Below, piece by piece: positions 34,521-46,751 of a stretch of 64,000 nt of DNA (positions are counted from its first letter, which is position 1; the number at the start of each line of letters is the position of its first letter). The DNA comes from Coniosporium tulheliwenetii (taxonomy: Eukaryota; Ascomycota; Dothideomycetes). The notes below the pieces were generated by a model. It did no database searches. It was given only the letters and a program-made list of their open reading frames with translations, and was not told the origin of the DNA. Both the position numbers and the translations under genes were made by a program. The stretch spans positions 310,001 to 374,000 of the forward strand of contig JAPDRP010000005.1 of the NCBI GenBank assembly GCA_030247845.1, read 5' to 3'.

Positions 34521-36428
34521 CTAATAGCCAAGCCATGCTGGATGCGAGGACAGCGAAGTAGTGGCAGAAAAGGGGCAAAGCAAGGGTGGTAAGTCTAGGC
34601 CTTGCTCTTCTTCTTTTTTCTTCTCCCCATCCACATCCGCTTCGGAGTGTCTCCTTTTCTTGCCCTCGGTCTTCTCCTCCTTCACGCCATTGACCTCACT
34701 GTGCCGCTTCTTCTTGTCCTTCTTCTCCTTCTTGACCTCGCCGTCGGCCATCTCCACATCCTCGGACTTGGATTTCTTGGACTTCTTCTCCTCTTTCTTC
34801 ATCTTCTTTTGGCGCACCTTCTGCTCCGTAGCCGCGGCCGTGACACCATCTGCCATCTCCTCGTCACTTGCGGCGCCGGCGGTCGGATCTGCGATGTGTA
34901 TATCCGCTAGTACGGCATCCATTGCGGATTTCTTACATGTCTATTAGCCCTGGATATCCACAATGATCATGCAAGCAATACTCACCATGGCATCCTCGTT
35001 CTTCATTGGCGGCTCTCCACTCGCGTAGAAGTTGATCCTGTCCTCCACCTGCTTCTTCAGCGCGTCACCGAACTTGGTGGTTGGCACTTCAGAGAAGTTG
35101 TCTATGCGACTCGCGATTGAGCACTTGTTCGCAAGAAATCTGCTGATGCGTCCCTTGTTTTTCTGGCCGGTCCTCCCGATGAAGCTTGAGTGATAGATCA
35201 AGCCGTACTTGGGGTGTTTCCCTTCGTCTTTAGCGCCCTGAAGAGAGCCTGTGATTCTGCATCAGTGCTTGATCTTCGTCCTTATGAAGACAATAATCTC
35301 ACCTTCTCAGCTCCTAGAATCTGCACAGTTGAAGCCGGGTATTTGGAGAGATTAGTCAGACTGCCAGCCTTGGAGATTAGCCGAGCGCCGACCATTTCAC
35401 CGATCAACGTCGCCAAGTTAGGAGCAACAACACCCATCTTCGACACGAGGTATGCGTGCAAGCTCTTGCGATAACCAGCCAAGGAGACAGCGCGCTTCGC
35501 AAAATCGAGCACATTCTCGAGGTCGGTCTCCGAGATATCGCGACCCATACTTACGCGCGCCGCGTCAATGATGCTCTGAGCGACCGACTCATCGTCGTTG
35601 ACGACTGCGGCCAGGTCATGGAGTTTGTCGTCGGAGAGCGTGGTTTTGTTGCCGATGAAGAGCACGAGCTTGGCGTAGGTCGCGTTTTCGGAGACGATTT
35701 TGATGAGCTCGGGGAAGTGCCAGGAGTACCATTCGCGGACTCTCATCGAGAACGTATTGACGGCCTGACAAGCAATTTGTTAGGTGCGCACTAAGTACTT
35801 TCCGCATCAGATTTACTAACCTTGTCGAGCTGGTCAAGCGTCGCAATAGCTTGAATGATGTGATTGTCATTCCGATTGATAGAAAACTTGACCTTGCCGC
35901 GACTGTACGCATGTCCAAGACCAAGCTGCGCCTTGTCGATATCCCCCTCTTGCAATTGTTTCAACAGCTTGCCCGCATGCATTCTGACACCTCGTAGGAG
36001 GTCTGCGACCACTTCACTGGTTTCGCTCGTCTCACACTCGAGGTATGGGAAGGCCTCCTTAATGCTGCCTGCCAGATTCCTATCCTGAACGCCGAGGACA
36101 ACCTTGCTCTTCTTGCTGGCTTTCGGCAGCGCTGCCTCGAGCGTCGATTTCAGGTAATCCGAGCATATGCCTTCCGAGATATCGTTTGCGTTGGAGAGCG
36201 CCTGTGTGGCGTTCTGAAAAGGAGCGAAAGTGACAACCTCGACCATTTTTCCTATTAAGTGTTAATCCAGAGCTCATAAGACGCTTTTTCGCTATCCTGA
36301 CCAAACGTCGCAAGGTCCTGCGCCTTGTTCTGCACCTCTGCCAGCCGATTCCCAATAGTGTCGCCCTGCATCTTCACCTTGAAGACAGCGTAGCCGACGC
36401 TGCTCTCATAGAGGATGTAATCGCACAT
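34521..36428 (-). CDS. nop56: Nucleolar protein NOP56 (box C/D snoRNP core; one-base frame break)
   Basis: Exons 36428-36302, 36251-35821, 35764-35303, 35248-34986 and 34931-34521. Start MCDYILYESSVGYAVFKV is the conserved NOP5NT beginning. The central Nop domain shows IGEMVGARLISKAGSL and YPASTVQILGAEK; after the last splice comes the KKE/D-rich nucleolar tail (KKEEKKSKKSKSEDVEMADG). NOP56 scaffolds box C/D snoRNPs for rRNA 2'-O-methylation. The G run at 35211-35214 (plus strand) lacks one base: TKGNTPKYGLIYH needs five C on the coding strand, and exon 4 is 263 nt instead of 264. The annotated stop at 34521 gives an untypical hydrophobic tail; an alternative frame in the T run 34614-34619 would end in KKKSKA at 34595, the usual family ending. 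Confidence 0.93.
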
Positions 36429-36825
36429 CTTTGCCGTGTATTTTCCTCGGTCTGCTATATAACGATGGATTCGCTACGGTATGTGCGCAAAATGTTCGTC
36501 GCCGGATCGGAGCCAGCTAGGTATATCAGGATATGCGTATTGCCAGCCTATACATGGGGATCAATGAGGGCGCGGAGATATGCCAATACATGCGGAGCTC
36601 TCGTGGGCTGCGCTGCGAAAAACTTCGAGCTTCAGAGTGAGCGGGCCCGGCGTTTCATTCTGCCGAGTCTGCGGCGTCGCGTCGCGAAAGTTTACAGGAA
36701 ATTTGGGACATCAGACGCCAGATGCCAGCTTGCAGACAGCTCCATTAACACCCACCCAACTCATCTCTGATCTCTCTTTCGAGTATCTGGAAACTACAGG
36801 CCGCCGTTCGCGGATAAATCCCACA
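36429..36825. promoter_or_regulatory. Divergent promoter region nop56 / cct6
   Basis: 396 bp separate the start codons of two divergently transcribed housekeeping genes. A pyrimidine-rich leader (ctcatctctgatctctctttc) precedes CCT6. Co-expression of ribosome biogenesis and chaperonin genes from one promoter region is plausible, but no shared motif was identified. Confidence 0.4.
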
Positions 36826-38617
36826 ATGTCGGCAGCGCAGTTGCTGAATCCCAAGGCGGAATCCCGCGTAAGGCATCCATCCTGACAGCACCAAGCAACA
36901 GCACTGACAGCTCGCAGAGGAGGGGTGAGGCGCTCAAGGTCAACATCTCCGCCGGTGAGGGCCTACAGCAGGTTCTAGCCTCCAATCTTGGCCCTCGAGG
37001 AACCCTCAAGATGCTCGTCGACGGCGCCGGTGCAATCAAGCTCACAAAGGACGGCAACGTCCTATTACGAGAGATGCAAATACAGAATCCCACCGCCGTG
37101 ATGATTGCGCGAGCAGCAACAGCCCAAGACGACATCACTGGCGACGGCACCACGTCGTGCGTGCTCCTGATCGGCGAGCTTCTGAAGCAAGCCGACCGCT
37201 ACATCTCCGAAGGATTACACCCGCGTGTCATCACCGACGGCTACGAGCTCGCAAAGAACGAAGCACTACAGTTTCTCGACAAGTTCAAGCTCGAGAAAGA
37301 AGTCGACCGCGAACTCCTCCTCTCCGTTGCCCGCACAGCCCTCGCCACAAAATTGAATGCCACGCTCGCCGAACAGCTTACGCCGGACATCGTAGACGCC
37401 GTCCTAGCCATCTACAACCCGCCCGAGAAACCAGACCTTCACATGGTGGAGATAATGACCATGCAGCACCGGACAGCCGCAGATACGCAGTTGATCAGAG
37501 GGTTGGCGCTAGACCACGGCGCACGGCATCCGGACATGCCGAAGCGGGTAGAGAACGCCTACATCCTGACGCTGAACGTCTCATTAGAGTACGAGAAGTC
37601 CGAGATCAACTCCGGCTTCTATTACTCCTCTGCCGACCAGCGCGAGAAGCTCGTAGCAAGCGAGCGACGGTTCGTAGACGAGAAGCTGCGGAAGATCGTG
37701 GAGCTGAAGAAGGAGGTTTGCGGCAACGATCCAAAGAAAGGCTTCGTCATCATAAACCAGAAGGGTATCGATCCGCTGAGTCTGGACGTGCTGGTGAAAA
37801 ACGGCATCTACGCGCTGAGGAGAGCGAAGAGGAGGAATATGGAGAGGCTGCAGTTGATCTGTGGAGGCACGGCGATGAACAGTGTCGATGATCTGAGCAA
37901 GGACGTCCTGGGCTGGGCGGGTACCGTCTACGAGCATCAGCTGGGAGAGGAGAAGTATACTTTTATCGAGGACGTGAAGGACCCGAAGTCGGTGACGCTA
38001 CTAATAAAAGGCCCGAATCAACACACCATTACCCAGATCAAGGATGCGGTAAGAGATGGGCTCCGCAGTGTGTACAACATGATAGTGGACAAGAGCGTGG
38101 TGCCTGGTGGAGGCGCGTTCCAGATCGCCTGCGCTGCACATCTCAACAGCGAGGGGTTCAGGAAACAGGTGAAGGGCAAGGCGAAGTACGGTGTATCAGC
38201 GTTCGCGGATGCTTTGTTGATCATCCCGAAGACGTTGGCAGCCAACTCTGGTCATGACATACAAGACTCTTGTGAGTTGCGGTAGCCGTGTGATCTGGCA
38301 TAGTAGATACCTGGTGCTGACGATACATCTACAGTGGCACTACTGCAGGACGAGTACGCCGAGGGAAATGTCGTTGGCCTTGACTTGACCGAAGGAGAGC
38401 CCATGGACCCCATTCAGCGGGGCGTGTTCGACTCATTCCGGGTGCTGCGGAACTGTATAGCATCAAGCACAGGTATCGCCTCAAATCTGCTGCTGTGTGA
38501 CGAGATGCTGAAAGCAAGGCAAATGGTAAGTTTGACCTCTTCCACAAACTCTACAGTGATGTAATGAATGCTAACAAATTCCAGGGGCGGCAACCGGAGC
38601 CCGGTGGCGAGTCATAG
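36826..38617 (+). CDS. cct6: T-complex protein 1 subunit zeta (CCT6)
   Basis: Exons 36826-36867, 36918-38271, 38335-38525 and 38585-38617; phases 0, 1 and 0 agree and the frame is intact (539 aa). Group II chaperonin motifs: NLGPRGTLKMLVDGAG and KLTKDGNVLL near the nucleotide pocket, GDGTTSCVLLIGELL in the equatorial domain, and a C-terminal segment EAEGE-like GLDLTEGEPMDPIQRG. The apical and equatorial layout and the total length match CCT6 orthologues. It is one of eight subunits of the cytosolic TRiC/CCT ring that folds actin and tubulin. The first exon codes for just MSAAQLLNPKAESR and the last for only ten residues. Confidence 0.95.
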
Positions 38618-39019
38618 AGCGTAGACGAGGATTCAAGTAAGACATGTGAATGCTGAAGTGGATGCTCTCTCCGCAGCGAGTGATTATTGGTGGCCAGCGC
38701 CATCTTAGTATCCTTGCCTACCGCAGACACAGCTAGCACGGCTAGGGCCAAACCGAGATACGGCACACTATCGACGACGTAAACTCTGCTACTCCGAGAA
38801 CTGGCAATGGCGAAAATGTCCTGTGGCATATCACGAAGTGCGTGAGTCACAACACTGGGCGAATGTTATAGATACTTGTACAATGCAGAAGAAAGCCCGC
38901 ATTAGGCCGATCGAACGAATCTAAACATCCAACAGCCAACGAATATCTCTATAAACCTCTTACTTTCTGCTGAGCGGGTAGTTGCTTCAAGGCGCTACTA
39001 CTGCCAAAGAGCTGGTCTA
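38618..39019. other. Convergent intergenic region
   Basis: About 400 bp between the stops of cct6 (+) and bna6 (-). It would hold both 3' UTRs. No gene recognised. Confidence 0.35.
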
Positions 39020-40509
39020 CTAGTCCATGCATCCGACCGCCTCACACATCCACACTCTCCCCGCAGCTTCCCCCTCCTTCTCCGTCGCCTTCCCCTTCGG
39101 CACAACCTTCAACGAAAAATCCACATGCTTCACCCCCTGATGAATACTACTCGTACTCACCACATCGACATCCTTATTCACATACTCCCTCACATTCCCC
39201 TCCGTCAACCCGCCACTAACCTCCACAAGCGCCCTCCCCCTCTCGCCCCTGCCCCACTTATCCTTCAGCCGCCCCGCACACTTCCCCGCCTCCTCCCCGC
39301 TAAAATTATCCAACATAACCACATCCGCCCCCGCAGCGATCGCCTCGTCCGCCTCCTCGAAGCTCTGGCATTCGACTTCCACTTTACGGAAAAGCCCCCG
39401 GCGGCTTTGGCGGCGTGGACGGCCTTAGTGATGCTGCCGGAGCAGGCCCAGATGTGATTGTCTTTTAGCATCGTCATGGTGGACAGGTCGTGCCGGTGCG
39501 CGTCGCACCCACCGATTAGCATGCCGTATTTTTCCACGAGGCGGAAGCCGGGGGTGGTTTTGCGCGTGCCGGCGAGGGTGTTGGTGTACCCGGCTGAGCG
39601 GAGGAGGGCGAGGAGGGAGGAGGATCTGGGGGATGAGGATGAGTGGGAGGACTGAGTGGGGGAGCTGGACTAGAAGGTAGATAGGTGGAGAGATGGAGGG
39701 ATGGACTGATGAAAAGATAGACAGAGGGAAAGGATCTAAGAGAGCTATGTCCTGTGCTAAGAAATCGTTGACGAGGACAGAAGGCTATAAAAGCGGATTT
39801 GACGAGCTATGTGATTCGTTGCAAATACAGACCTACACCATTGAAATTTGACAATAGGAAGACCAAAAGCCAGAAACAACTAAAATCACTCACTTCGTCG
39901 CAATCCCCGAGCATCTCGCAAGCGTGTTCAATGCCACTCGTTCGCCAAGCAGGACCTTCCGCACCGGTCCCCGAACAGTCGCGCAGTGCTTGACAGGCGT
40001 GAAAGATTCTCCTTCGGCGATGTGCCATTCAACCCTACAACAGTCCCAGCGTTAGCGTATATAGAGTCCAAACGTGAAATTCTTGCAGTTGGAATTTAAC
40101 GTAGTAATATCCACAGACCTAAGGGATCAACAACTCACGTGCAATCTAGCTGCTTGAAGACTTCGTCGAAGAAAGGCACGCCTGCGAGGACGCCCTAATA
40201 ATACTCGATATTAGCATCATACCCCTCCCCTTGACCTGCAAAATGCAGACCTCGAGATCTATGCTTGTAGGACGAGGGATGTTTTCAAGCATAGAACAAC
40301 CCATTGAATAGTCGAGTATAAGCAAGAAATCAGTCTACCTCACTCTTCCCAAGCAACCTCGCCTCCGCCATCTCCTCCCCGACCACAAAGCCGCCGTAGT
40401 CAAAGCTCGGCGTGTCTTCCTCTAGCCATTCGGCGATCATGCGCTTGTATGTCTGGGGGAGCAGATGCGCGACGGTGCCGTGCGCGGGAGCGCCTTCCGT
40501 GACTGGCAT
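39020..40509 (-). CDS. bna6: Quinolinate phosphoribosyltransferase (nicotinate-nucleotide pyrophosphorylase; one-base frame break)
   Basis: Converts quinolinate and PRPP to nicotinate mononucleotide in de novo NAD synthesis. Exons 40509-40339, 40194-40139, 40034-39894 and 39625-39020. Landmarks: HLLPQTYKRMIAEWLEED at the N-terminus, LNTLARCSGIATK, the substrate-binding stretch AGTRKTTPGFRLVEKYGM, GGCDAHRHDL, MLKDNHIWA, and GADVVMLDNF. The third intron (268 nt) is unusually long for this window; its acceptor at cag/atcc gives the expected IATKSSSLLALLRSAGY. One G is missing at about 39380-39382: FSVKVEVECQSFEEAD breaks after FSVK. The exon sum 974 becomes 975, giving 324 aa, the family's usual length is near 300. 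Confidence 0.92.
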
Positions 40510-41215
40510 GTTGAGTTATGGTGTAATATTGTCAGCACGGCTGAAGACAATTGCTCCAGTTGTTCCGGGTATCAGGATCCTTTACAACGTTGGAGAGATG
40601 CCGTTGTCAGTGGAGGGTATGCGGGTGACAAAAATTGCCGGACTCAAGAAACAGATAGGTCTTAAGCCAGCTTACGAAGGTCACGGATAGAAGCGATTCC
40701 TCGTAGTGTACTACCTCATAAGCGCGTCCAAGCCATAACTAGAGGTGGAACGGCCGGAGTCAAGGTCTTTGGAAACGTGGTGAATTTAATAAGTTTTAGT
40801 GATTTGGGTGTGAATTGGGAGTCCGGCGATTGGCGAGTCTGGCGATTTCCGTCACTCGCGTGGAGGGGCACGAGGGGCTCAGTTGCAGGGATGATGGGAT
40901 CTGCCGATCCGGGTCAGCCCTACGAGGCGTGATCGGACCATGGGGACGTGACCTGAACCTGTCAAGAGGCATCAAATCGTAGAGTACTCCAGCACTCTCA
41001 AATTCCAATATCAAGGAAGGAGCAAATGGAACACGCGGCGGTAGCGACGATACTTTTCTCGGTTGTGGTTATCAACCCTCCACTAGCCTTTGAAATCCAG
41101 AATACAGCAATGCTCAGGATATCTTGAAAAACACAAAACGCCAGCCATCTAGCCTCACAAGCTCCAATCCGCTCCAACCGATCACGACCAAACCATTATC
41201 CCCATGTGAAGCGTC
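40510..41215. other. Intergenic region
   Basis: About 700 bp between two minus-strand genes. It holds the bna6 promoter and the 3' UTR of the nitrate transporter. No gene recognised. Confidence 0.35.
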
Positions 41216-42847
41216 CTAGTGACCACCAATCTGGCCCTTAGGAATCGGCTTGATCCACGCAACCGCAAGATTCATGCCAATCATCATGATGCCCATGATC
41301 CAGAATACCCTCATATAGTTCAAGCCGTTGTACCGGAAGATGATCGCGAAGATAATACCGCCGAAGTTACCAGCCGCGCCTGTGAAGCCGGACACGACAC
41401 CATTGGCATAAGGATGCACATGCGGCACAAGCGAGAAATTGAGGCCATTGCCGCCCTCGAGGAAGAAAGCCATGCCGGCAATGAGGCCGAACATCGTGGA
41501 GTGGTCTTTCGAATTCACCTTGCCGATGATGATGAGGAAGACGCCGGTGATGACGCCGTAGACGTGGATGAGGATCTTCTTGGACCAGACCCTGTCGCCG
41601 CACGCGTGGTAGACCTTGTCACTGACGAAGCCACCTAAGGGACGGAAGAGGACGTTGAGGAGACCGAACATCGCGGCCCAGTTGCTGGCGGTTTGGAGAC
41701 CGAGCTGCGGGAACTGTCGGCCGTAGAAGGTGCCGAGGATGCTGTTGATCGCCAACTCGCCACCGAAGGAGCAGAAGTAGCCAGCACCGAGGACGATGGT
41801 TTGGGGCGAGATGGCGACCTTTATGATTTCCTTGAAAGTTGGCTTCTGGATAACCTCGCCGCGTGCCTCTTCGACGGTGTGATCGACAGATTGGGCCTCC
41901 GCATCCATCTTCTTGTCGGACTTGTCCTCCTCGGAGTAGTTGGGTGACTCGGTGCCAGATGTCTGCCGGTCGGCAAGGTGGCCAGGAACCGGCACGACGC
42001 CGTGGGGTACGCTTGCACGGCGCAGAATGGCCTCAGCGGCAGCCTGGCGCTCAGACCACTTGCCGGTCGGGCAATCAGGGGTCAGGAGCAGCATAGCAAT
42101 GGCGGTACTTAGGATAAGGACACCGGGTACGATGAAGGTAACCCTCCAGGCGACATGGGGAGTGAGACCGTTGTGGACGAGGGACTCGTAGACGGCAGGC
42201 ATAACAAAGTACGTGATGCCACCACCGGCATTACCAATACCGCCAGTCAAGGCGTTGGCTGACCCGACAACGTGCTTGTCGAAGAAACCGGTCGTCCAGA
42301 CTTGGCAAGGCACGAATGAACCACCGAGGATGCCGACGAAGAATCGGAGCGCGAGAAGGCCATGAGCATTGTAGACCGCGCCGGCGAGGAAAGTCGGAAC
42401 ACAGCCGGCAAGGAGGCATCCTGCGAATGTCCATCGAGGACCGAATCTGTCACAGCACGGACCAGCAACCAGACGGATAAGGAGACTGTCTGATCGTTAG
42501 GGGACGGCATAATGCCCGAGCATAAGGACGCTTACGTAGCTGTCAAAGCAACAATGTTGGAGTTCGCAACTTGGATTTGGGTGAGGTGCAAATCTTCCTG
42601 GATGATGTCGTGTAGAAGCGGTGGGAAGGCATACCTGCACCCCAGATCAGCCACGGCTGCGACTTGTGTGCGGGAATGCACGGCTGCGTCAGACTTACCA
42701 GGACCAGAAAGCAATCAGAAAACCAAACCACGAGAAGAAGAATACCCGCCCATACACGTTAATGGGGTTGAAGACCGGGATGGAGTAGGCCTTCTGGTTG
42801 ATCGGGTTGACCTTTGGCGCCCGCCATGCTAGCGAGATGTCGAACAT
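41216..42847 (-). CDS. NRT2/CrnA-type high-affinity nitrate/nitrite transporter (MFS)
   Basis: Exons 42847-42699, 42634-42536 and 42485-41216 encode 505 residues, frame intact. It is a plasma-membrane major-facilitator protein of the nitrate-nitrite porter family, expected to have twelve helices. Visible landmarks are the MFS A-type motif AGPCCDRFGPRW between helices 2 and 3, and the two NNP signatures GGIGNAGGGITYFVM (helix 5) and GFTGAAGNFGGIIFAIIF (helix 11). A hydrophilic loop of about 90 residues (RQTSGTESPNYSEEDKSDKK) splits the two halves, as in Aspergillus CrnA/NrtA, where the loop is a likely phosphorylation and regulation site. It stands alone: no nitrate or nitrite reductase gene lies in the window. 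Symbol left blank because fungi usually have paralogues (nrtA/nrtB). Confidence 0.93.
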
Positions 42848-45324
42848 GTTGCTGCTTCCTCGTCTGTCCCTGGTATAAGTGTGGGGATGAGGAGAAGGGT
42901 CCAGTTGGAAACCTGGGGTAGTATTCCTGGAAGTGTTGTCACGGAAGCTGATGTGATACCATGCCAGTACCATGCGCTCGTTTTTATAACTTAACCCTCA
43001 CAGTGACGCTGGCCGGCATACAGAGCATCTCCGGTTGATCTCACCTTTCACCTAATATCAAAAGCACATATCCGCGGGTGATCCCTTCTGTCGATCTGGA
43101 GGGAATGTCTGGAGGCAGCCACTGCACAGACTGCCGTCCCAGCAAGCCTTGGCTAGATAAGAGCTGGCGCCTGTGATACAGGACGCTGAGCTCGGGTGAC
43201 TTGCGGGACATTTCTGCTGGGCTTTGAAGATCTCGAATTAGACTCAGATGCGCCAACCCAGCGTTTGATCCTGATAGCGGTGCTTGAATTAAGCATCCCA
43301 ATGCCTCAAGCTGCTGATAGAAATCTCTCAGGATTCAGAAAATGAAGAATCTCGAAAACAATGGATCAGGACAGCGTTATTGGACGACAGACTGTTGGAA
43401 GGACGTTGGACTGCCTTATCTCTGCCACCCTCGATAGCGCGTCTCACCGTGCGTTTAGCAGGCCCCATCCATATTTTCTTATCAGCAGCAGCAGCCAAGG
43501 CTGAAAGAAAGATATCGAGGGCATGTAAGTTCTTTTCCGCGGCTCCCTGAGGCAGAGAAAGTGATACTGGTAACGAATAGTGGCCTATCATGCTTGCGGT
43601 CGCATTATTCTGTGCGCTTGGCCTGCGACAACTGCATGAGACTCCAGCTTACTCGCAGGAGCCCTTGAGACCAGATGACGTCTTTCAGTTCTCCCTGAAC
43701 AGCTTCATCGCAGAATCACAATCTGGTGAGGCTTGATCAAAAAGAGAGCGCGTGAGATGAAGTTGATCGACGTCGGCACGGATCTATCTTCGGAAGGTCA
43801 GCGACATCAGCCCTCCACGATACGGGGAATGTCGACGGCGTCCGCTTGCTAGTCTCGACAAATCGACCTAAAGAAACGGCTTGTTGGTCTTCGAAGACGC
43901 TTACGGAGGCTCTCCACCTAACCATCCCAGATGCTTCATTCTGGATAGGGCAAAGCCGGGCCGTGGTGGTGAGCCCCCGAGAACCGTTCCTGGCGCGCCA
44001 CAAGGTGGCTGCTGGGCTGCGGCAGTCCCGTCTGGCCTGCCTGCAGATTCTCTAGTTGCTGCAGGGCGTGGGGGTGGTATCTCGTCCTCGTCCCTTATCT
44101 TTGATGTTGGGATGCTCCAATGAGACGTGGTGTTGCTTCCGCTGGAAATGTTCCGAGATTGTGCCTCTGAGACGTCGATCAAGTCTGCTATCTAAGGGTC
44201 ACGTGTTCAGCTCTTGGCAGAGCTGATATTATGGATATCCGACATGGTGCGGTAACCAGTCGTTGGATGACATTTTTGAACTCATGAGCGCAACTCTGGA
44301 TTGTGATCCTTGGTTTCATAATCTTTGTATCATCCTGCATCTGTGCTGCCTCTAGCAGTGCTCCATCATACAACTTGATATATGGCGCTTGACAGCAACG
44401 AAAACGAAAACCTCAAAGACGGAGCATCAAAATGTCCCCTACAAGAGGTTTTGACGCCAATCTTGATTCCACAACAGCAGTCCGGAGATGCTCATGTCAG
44501 AGCCCTGACAGAGTCCTGTTGACCATCTCAGAGCCCAACTTCTGACTTCGACTAAGAGCTTCAAGAAACTGAATTGCAAATCGCATGCATCTTTGTAGTT
44601 AGTGGCCTGCCCGTGCGAAGCTTGATAAGAGCAGTGGTGTCAGTGGGTTTGAAAGCGTATTCTCCTCGGAGCTGCTGAAGCCATCAGAGCCATGGCAGAA
44701 CCTGCACGCGGTTCGTGGCTGCGGGGAGTTGAAGTGTCAATGCGCTCCTCGAAGCAAGCGCTGGTACGGGGTGGGCCACATGGAGCTGACTGGCTCTTGA
44801 AACGGCCTTTGACCCACGGGCTCTCCACACAACCTTGATCCGTAGCTCTTCTCCCAAAAATCAGGGGGACATTGAACCGAGTGCGCCAGAACGAGATTCC
44901 ACGCCAGATCGCGTGCAGTGCTTGGAACCATGCCCATCCTTACGCGCGTTTTTTGACCTTTTCTCCACGGAACACAGTGTCTGCAGACTGATGCCCATCA
45001 TCCACAATGATGGGACGGATTTAAAGAATAGACTCCAGCGGGAGCAGCGCCGCCATTCAAGCGCCGGTAATGCAGTCATGGGCTGTCCCAGCCTCCCAGC
45101 GCCTTACTCCTAAGAATGAGATGATCTTTTGTTCCACCGAAACGCCAGCCCGATGTGAAGAGGATTGTGAGGTCGTGAGTTCTGAATTATTAGTAAAGGC
45201 CGTCAAACGCGTGCAGTACCATCAAGAACTCGTAGCGTTCTCAGGCTTCCGCCCCCACACCACGTATCTGTTGTAAAGTGTCAGATGGACTAAGGAAAGC
45301 GAGGATAGCACTGGAGAGGGTTGC
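42848..45324. other. Gene-poor region
   Basis: About 2.5 kb from the nitrate transporter start to the methyltransferase stop. Apart from the likely transporter promoter, I see only short overlapping frames without domains. No repeat or RNA gene recognised. Confidence 0.35.
43155..43320. promoter_or_regulatory. Candidate GATA-factor (AreA/Nit2) sites upstream of the nitrate transporter
   Basis: Three HGATAR matches lie 308-473 bp upstream of the transporter start: AGATAA at 43155-43160, TGATAG at 43272-43277 and TGATAG at 43315-43320. AreA/NIT2-type factors bind such sites in pairs in fungal nitrogen genes. The motif is short and expected often by chance; the only support is that the downstream gene is a classic target. 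No convincing NirA site (CTCCGHGG) was found. Confidence 0.3.
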
Positions 45325-46751
45325 TCACATCTTGTGGTATGCATGAACATTCCTGTCGGAGATGGCCTTCCTAACGTTCACAAGGTAAACCTCGATCTCG
45401 TCCTTCGTCCAGCCCAGTCCTCGATGAAAGAATGCCAGACTAAAAGCTTGTAAGCCGTCCAGCAGGGAACTCTCGCTAAATCGTCCCAACATCTTCAGTT
45501 GCGGATCCCTCGGCCAGGAGTTGACGGGCAGCTTATACACCTCCTCGTGTATATCTACAAAGCCCGCCTGCTCGTACCACCTCTTTAGCTTGTTCGCAAT
45601 CCTCAACGGCCGGCCCAGCTGCATAGCAGCCGAGTCTTGCGTCTTCGTCCACTCTGCGAAGGCGTAGTCGGAGCCCATAGTCCCGTCGTCGCAGTATACA
45701 GTATGCATATACTCTTGTGATTCCATCCAGCCACCGGGTTTTAGGTAGCGGAATGATTTGCGGATGACTTCTCGAAAGTCTTCGAAGCAGCCGAGGAGCA
45801 CGCGGGTGTGAATGTAATCGTAGGAGTCGGGTTTTATCATCCAGTCTTCTTCTGCGGCGTCGTCAATCACGAACTTGACGTTGGATGGGTACCTGAGAAC
45901 ATATTAGTAGCGCATCGAGACGGCTTTCGCATGACCACACCTACCAGTCAGGCTGTATGGGTGAAAGGTCGGTTCCTGTGATCTAGCAGCGCTATTAGCG
46001 CCATCCAGTCTGTGCAAATTTCAGTCGTAGTACCTCGCATCGGGGAAATTGGTGCCCTGATCGCCATCAGTATCCTCTTGGTGAGTTCCTCCAACAGTGC
46101 CGCAGGGGACGACGACTAACCCATCTCTATGGCCCATTTCCCCGTGCCTGTACCGATGTCCAAGATCTTTCTCGGGTCTTCCAGCGGCGCATAGAAATTC
46201 CTCCCGCCAAACAAAACTTTAAGGATCTCGAACTGTAGGTCGAGGCGCTCGCTCTCGGACTTTCATACTGTCAGTAGCCGTAGTGTGGTAAAGTGGGCGG
46301 TCGTGGCCGGTGGTATACCTCATCGTTCGGGTATAGATATGCTGCGTAATCGATGCATCAATGTCTGTCCGATATATCGCGAGCGCATAGTTATGGACAC
46401 CACTCACAGCCCGCCTGGTATCGATGATAGGTCCTCCCATTCTCCTTAACGTAGTCGAAGATGCTCTGATTTACCGACTTTGTGCTGCTGGACGGTCGTC
46501 AGGGAAGCTGTGCGTTCCCGAGACCAGGGACATACATACGTGTTACAGCTCTCTGCGACGTCTGAGTGGTCTGACTGTGCGACAAGACGTATCAGCGGCG
46601 CTGGATTCTACCGGGGCACCTTGTGGGAGCTTCTTAGGTGGCAACTCCATATCCCGAGACGTACATCTGCTTCGATGATCGCTTGCGGAGATGCCGGGTC
46701 GATTGAGGACGAATACGTGGAGGCGGGCGCTGGGGGAGGGCTCAAGGACAT
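45325..46751 (-). CDS. UMTA/LaeA-like SAM-dependent methyltransferase, eight exons
   Basis: Exons: 46751-46665, 46574-46540, 46487-46408, 46341-46319, 46259-46121, 46056-46034, 45982-45945 and 45892-45325; the sum is 993 nt (330 aa) with consistent phases and no frame break. The protein begins MSLSPPPAPASTYSSSIDPA, then SIFDYVKENGRTYHRYQAG and SYLYPNDE, motifs typical of fungal UMTA-like enzymes. SAM-binding motif I is KILDIGTGTGKWAIEMG; motif II region ITGTDLSPIQPDW; the post-motif YDYIHTRVLLGCFEDF follows. Two exons are only 23 nt. The substrate is unknown; relatives include the secondary-metabolism regulator LaeA, but no metabolite cluster is present here. The exon 2 acceptor is the least certain boundary. 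Confidence 0.83.

Noticed and set aside
43050..43100. NirA-like site near the nitrate transporter (tatccgcggg)
   Set aside because: It differs from CTCCGHGG in the first base, and no second site supports it.
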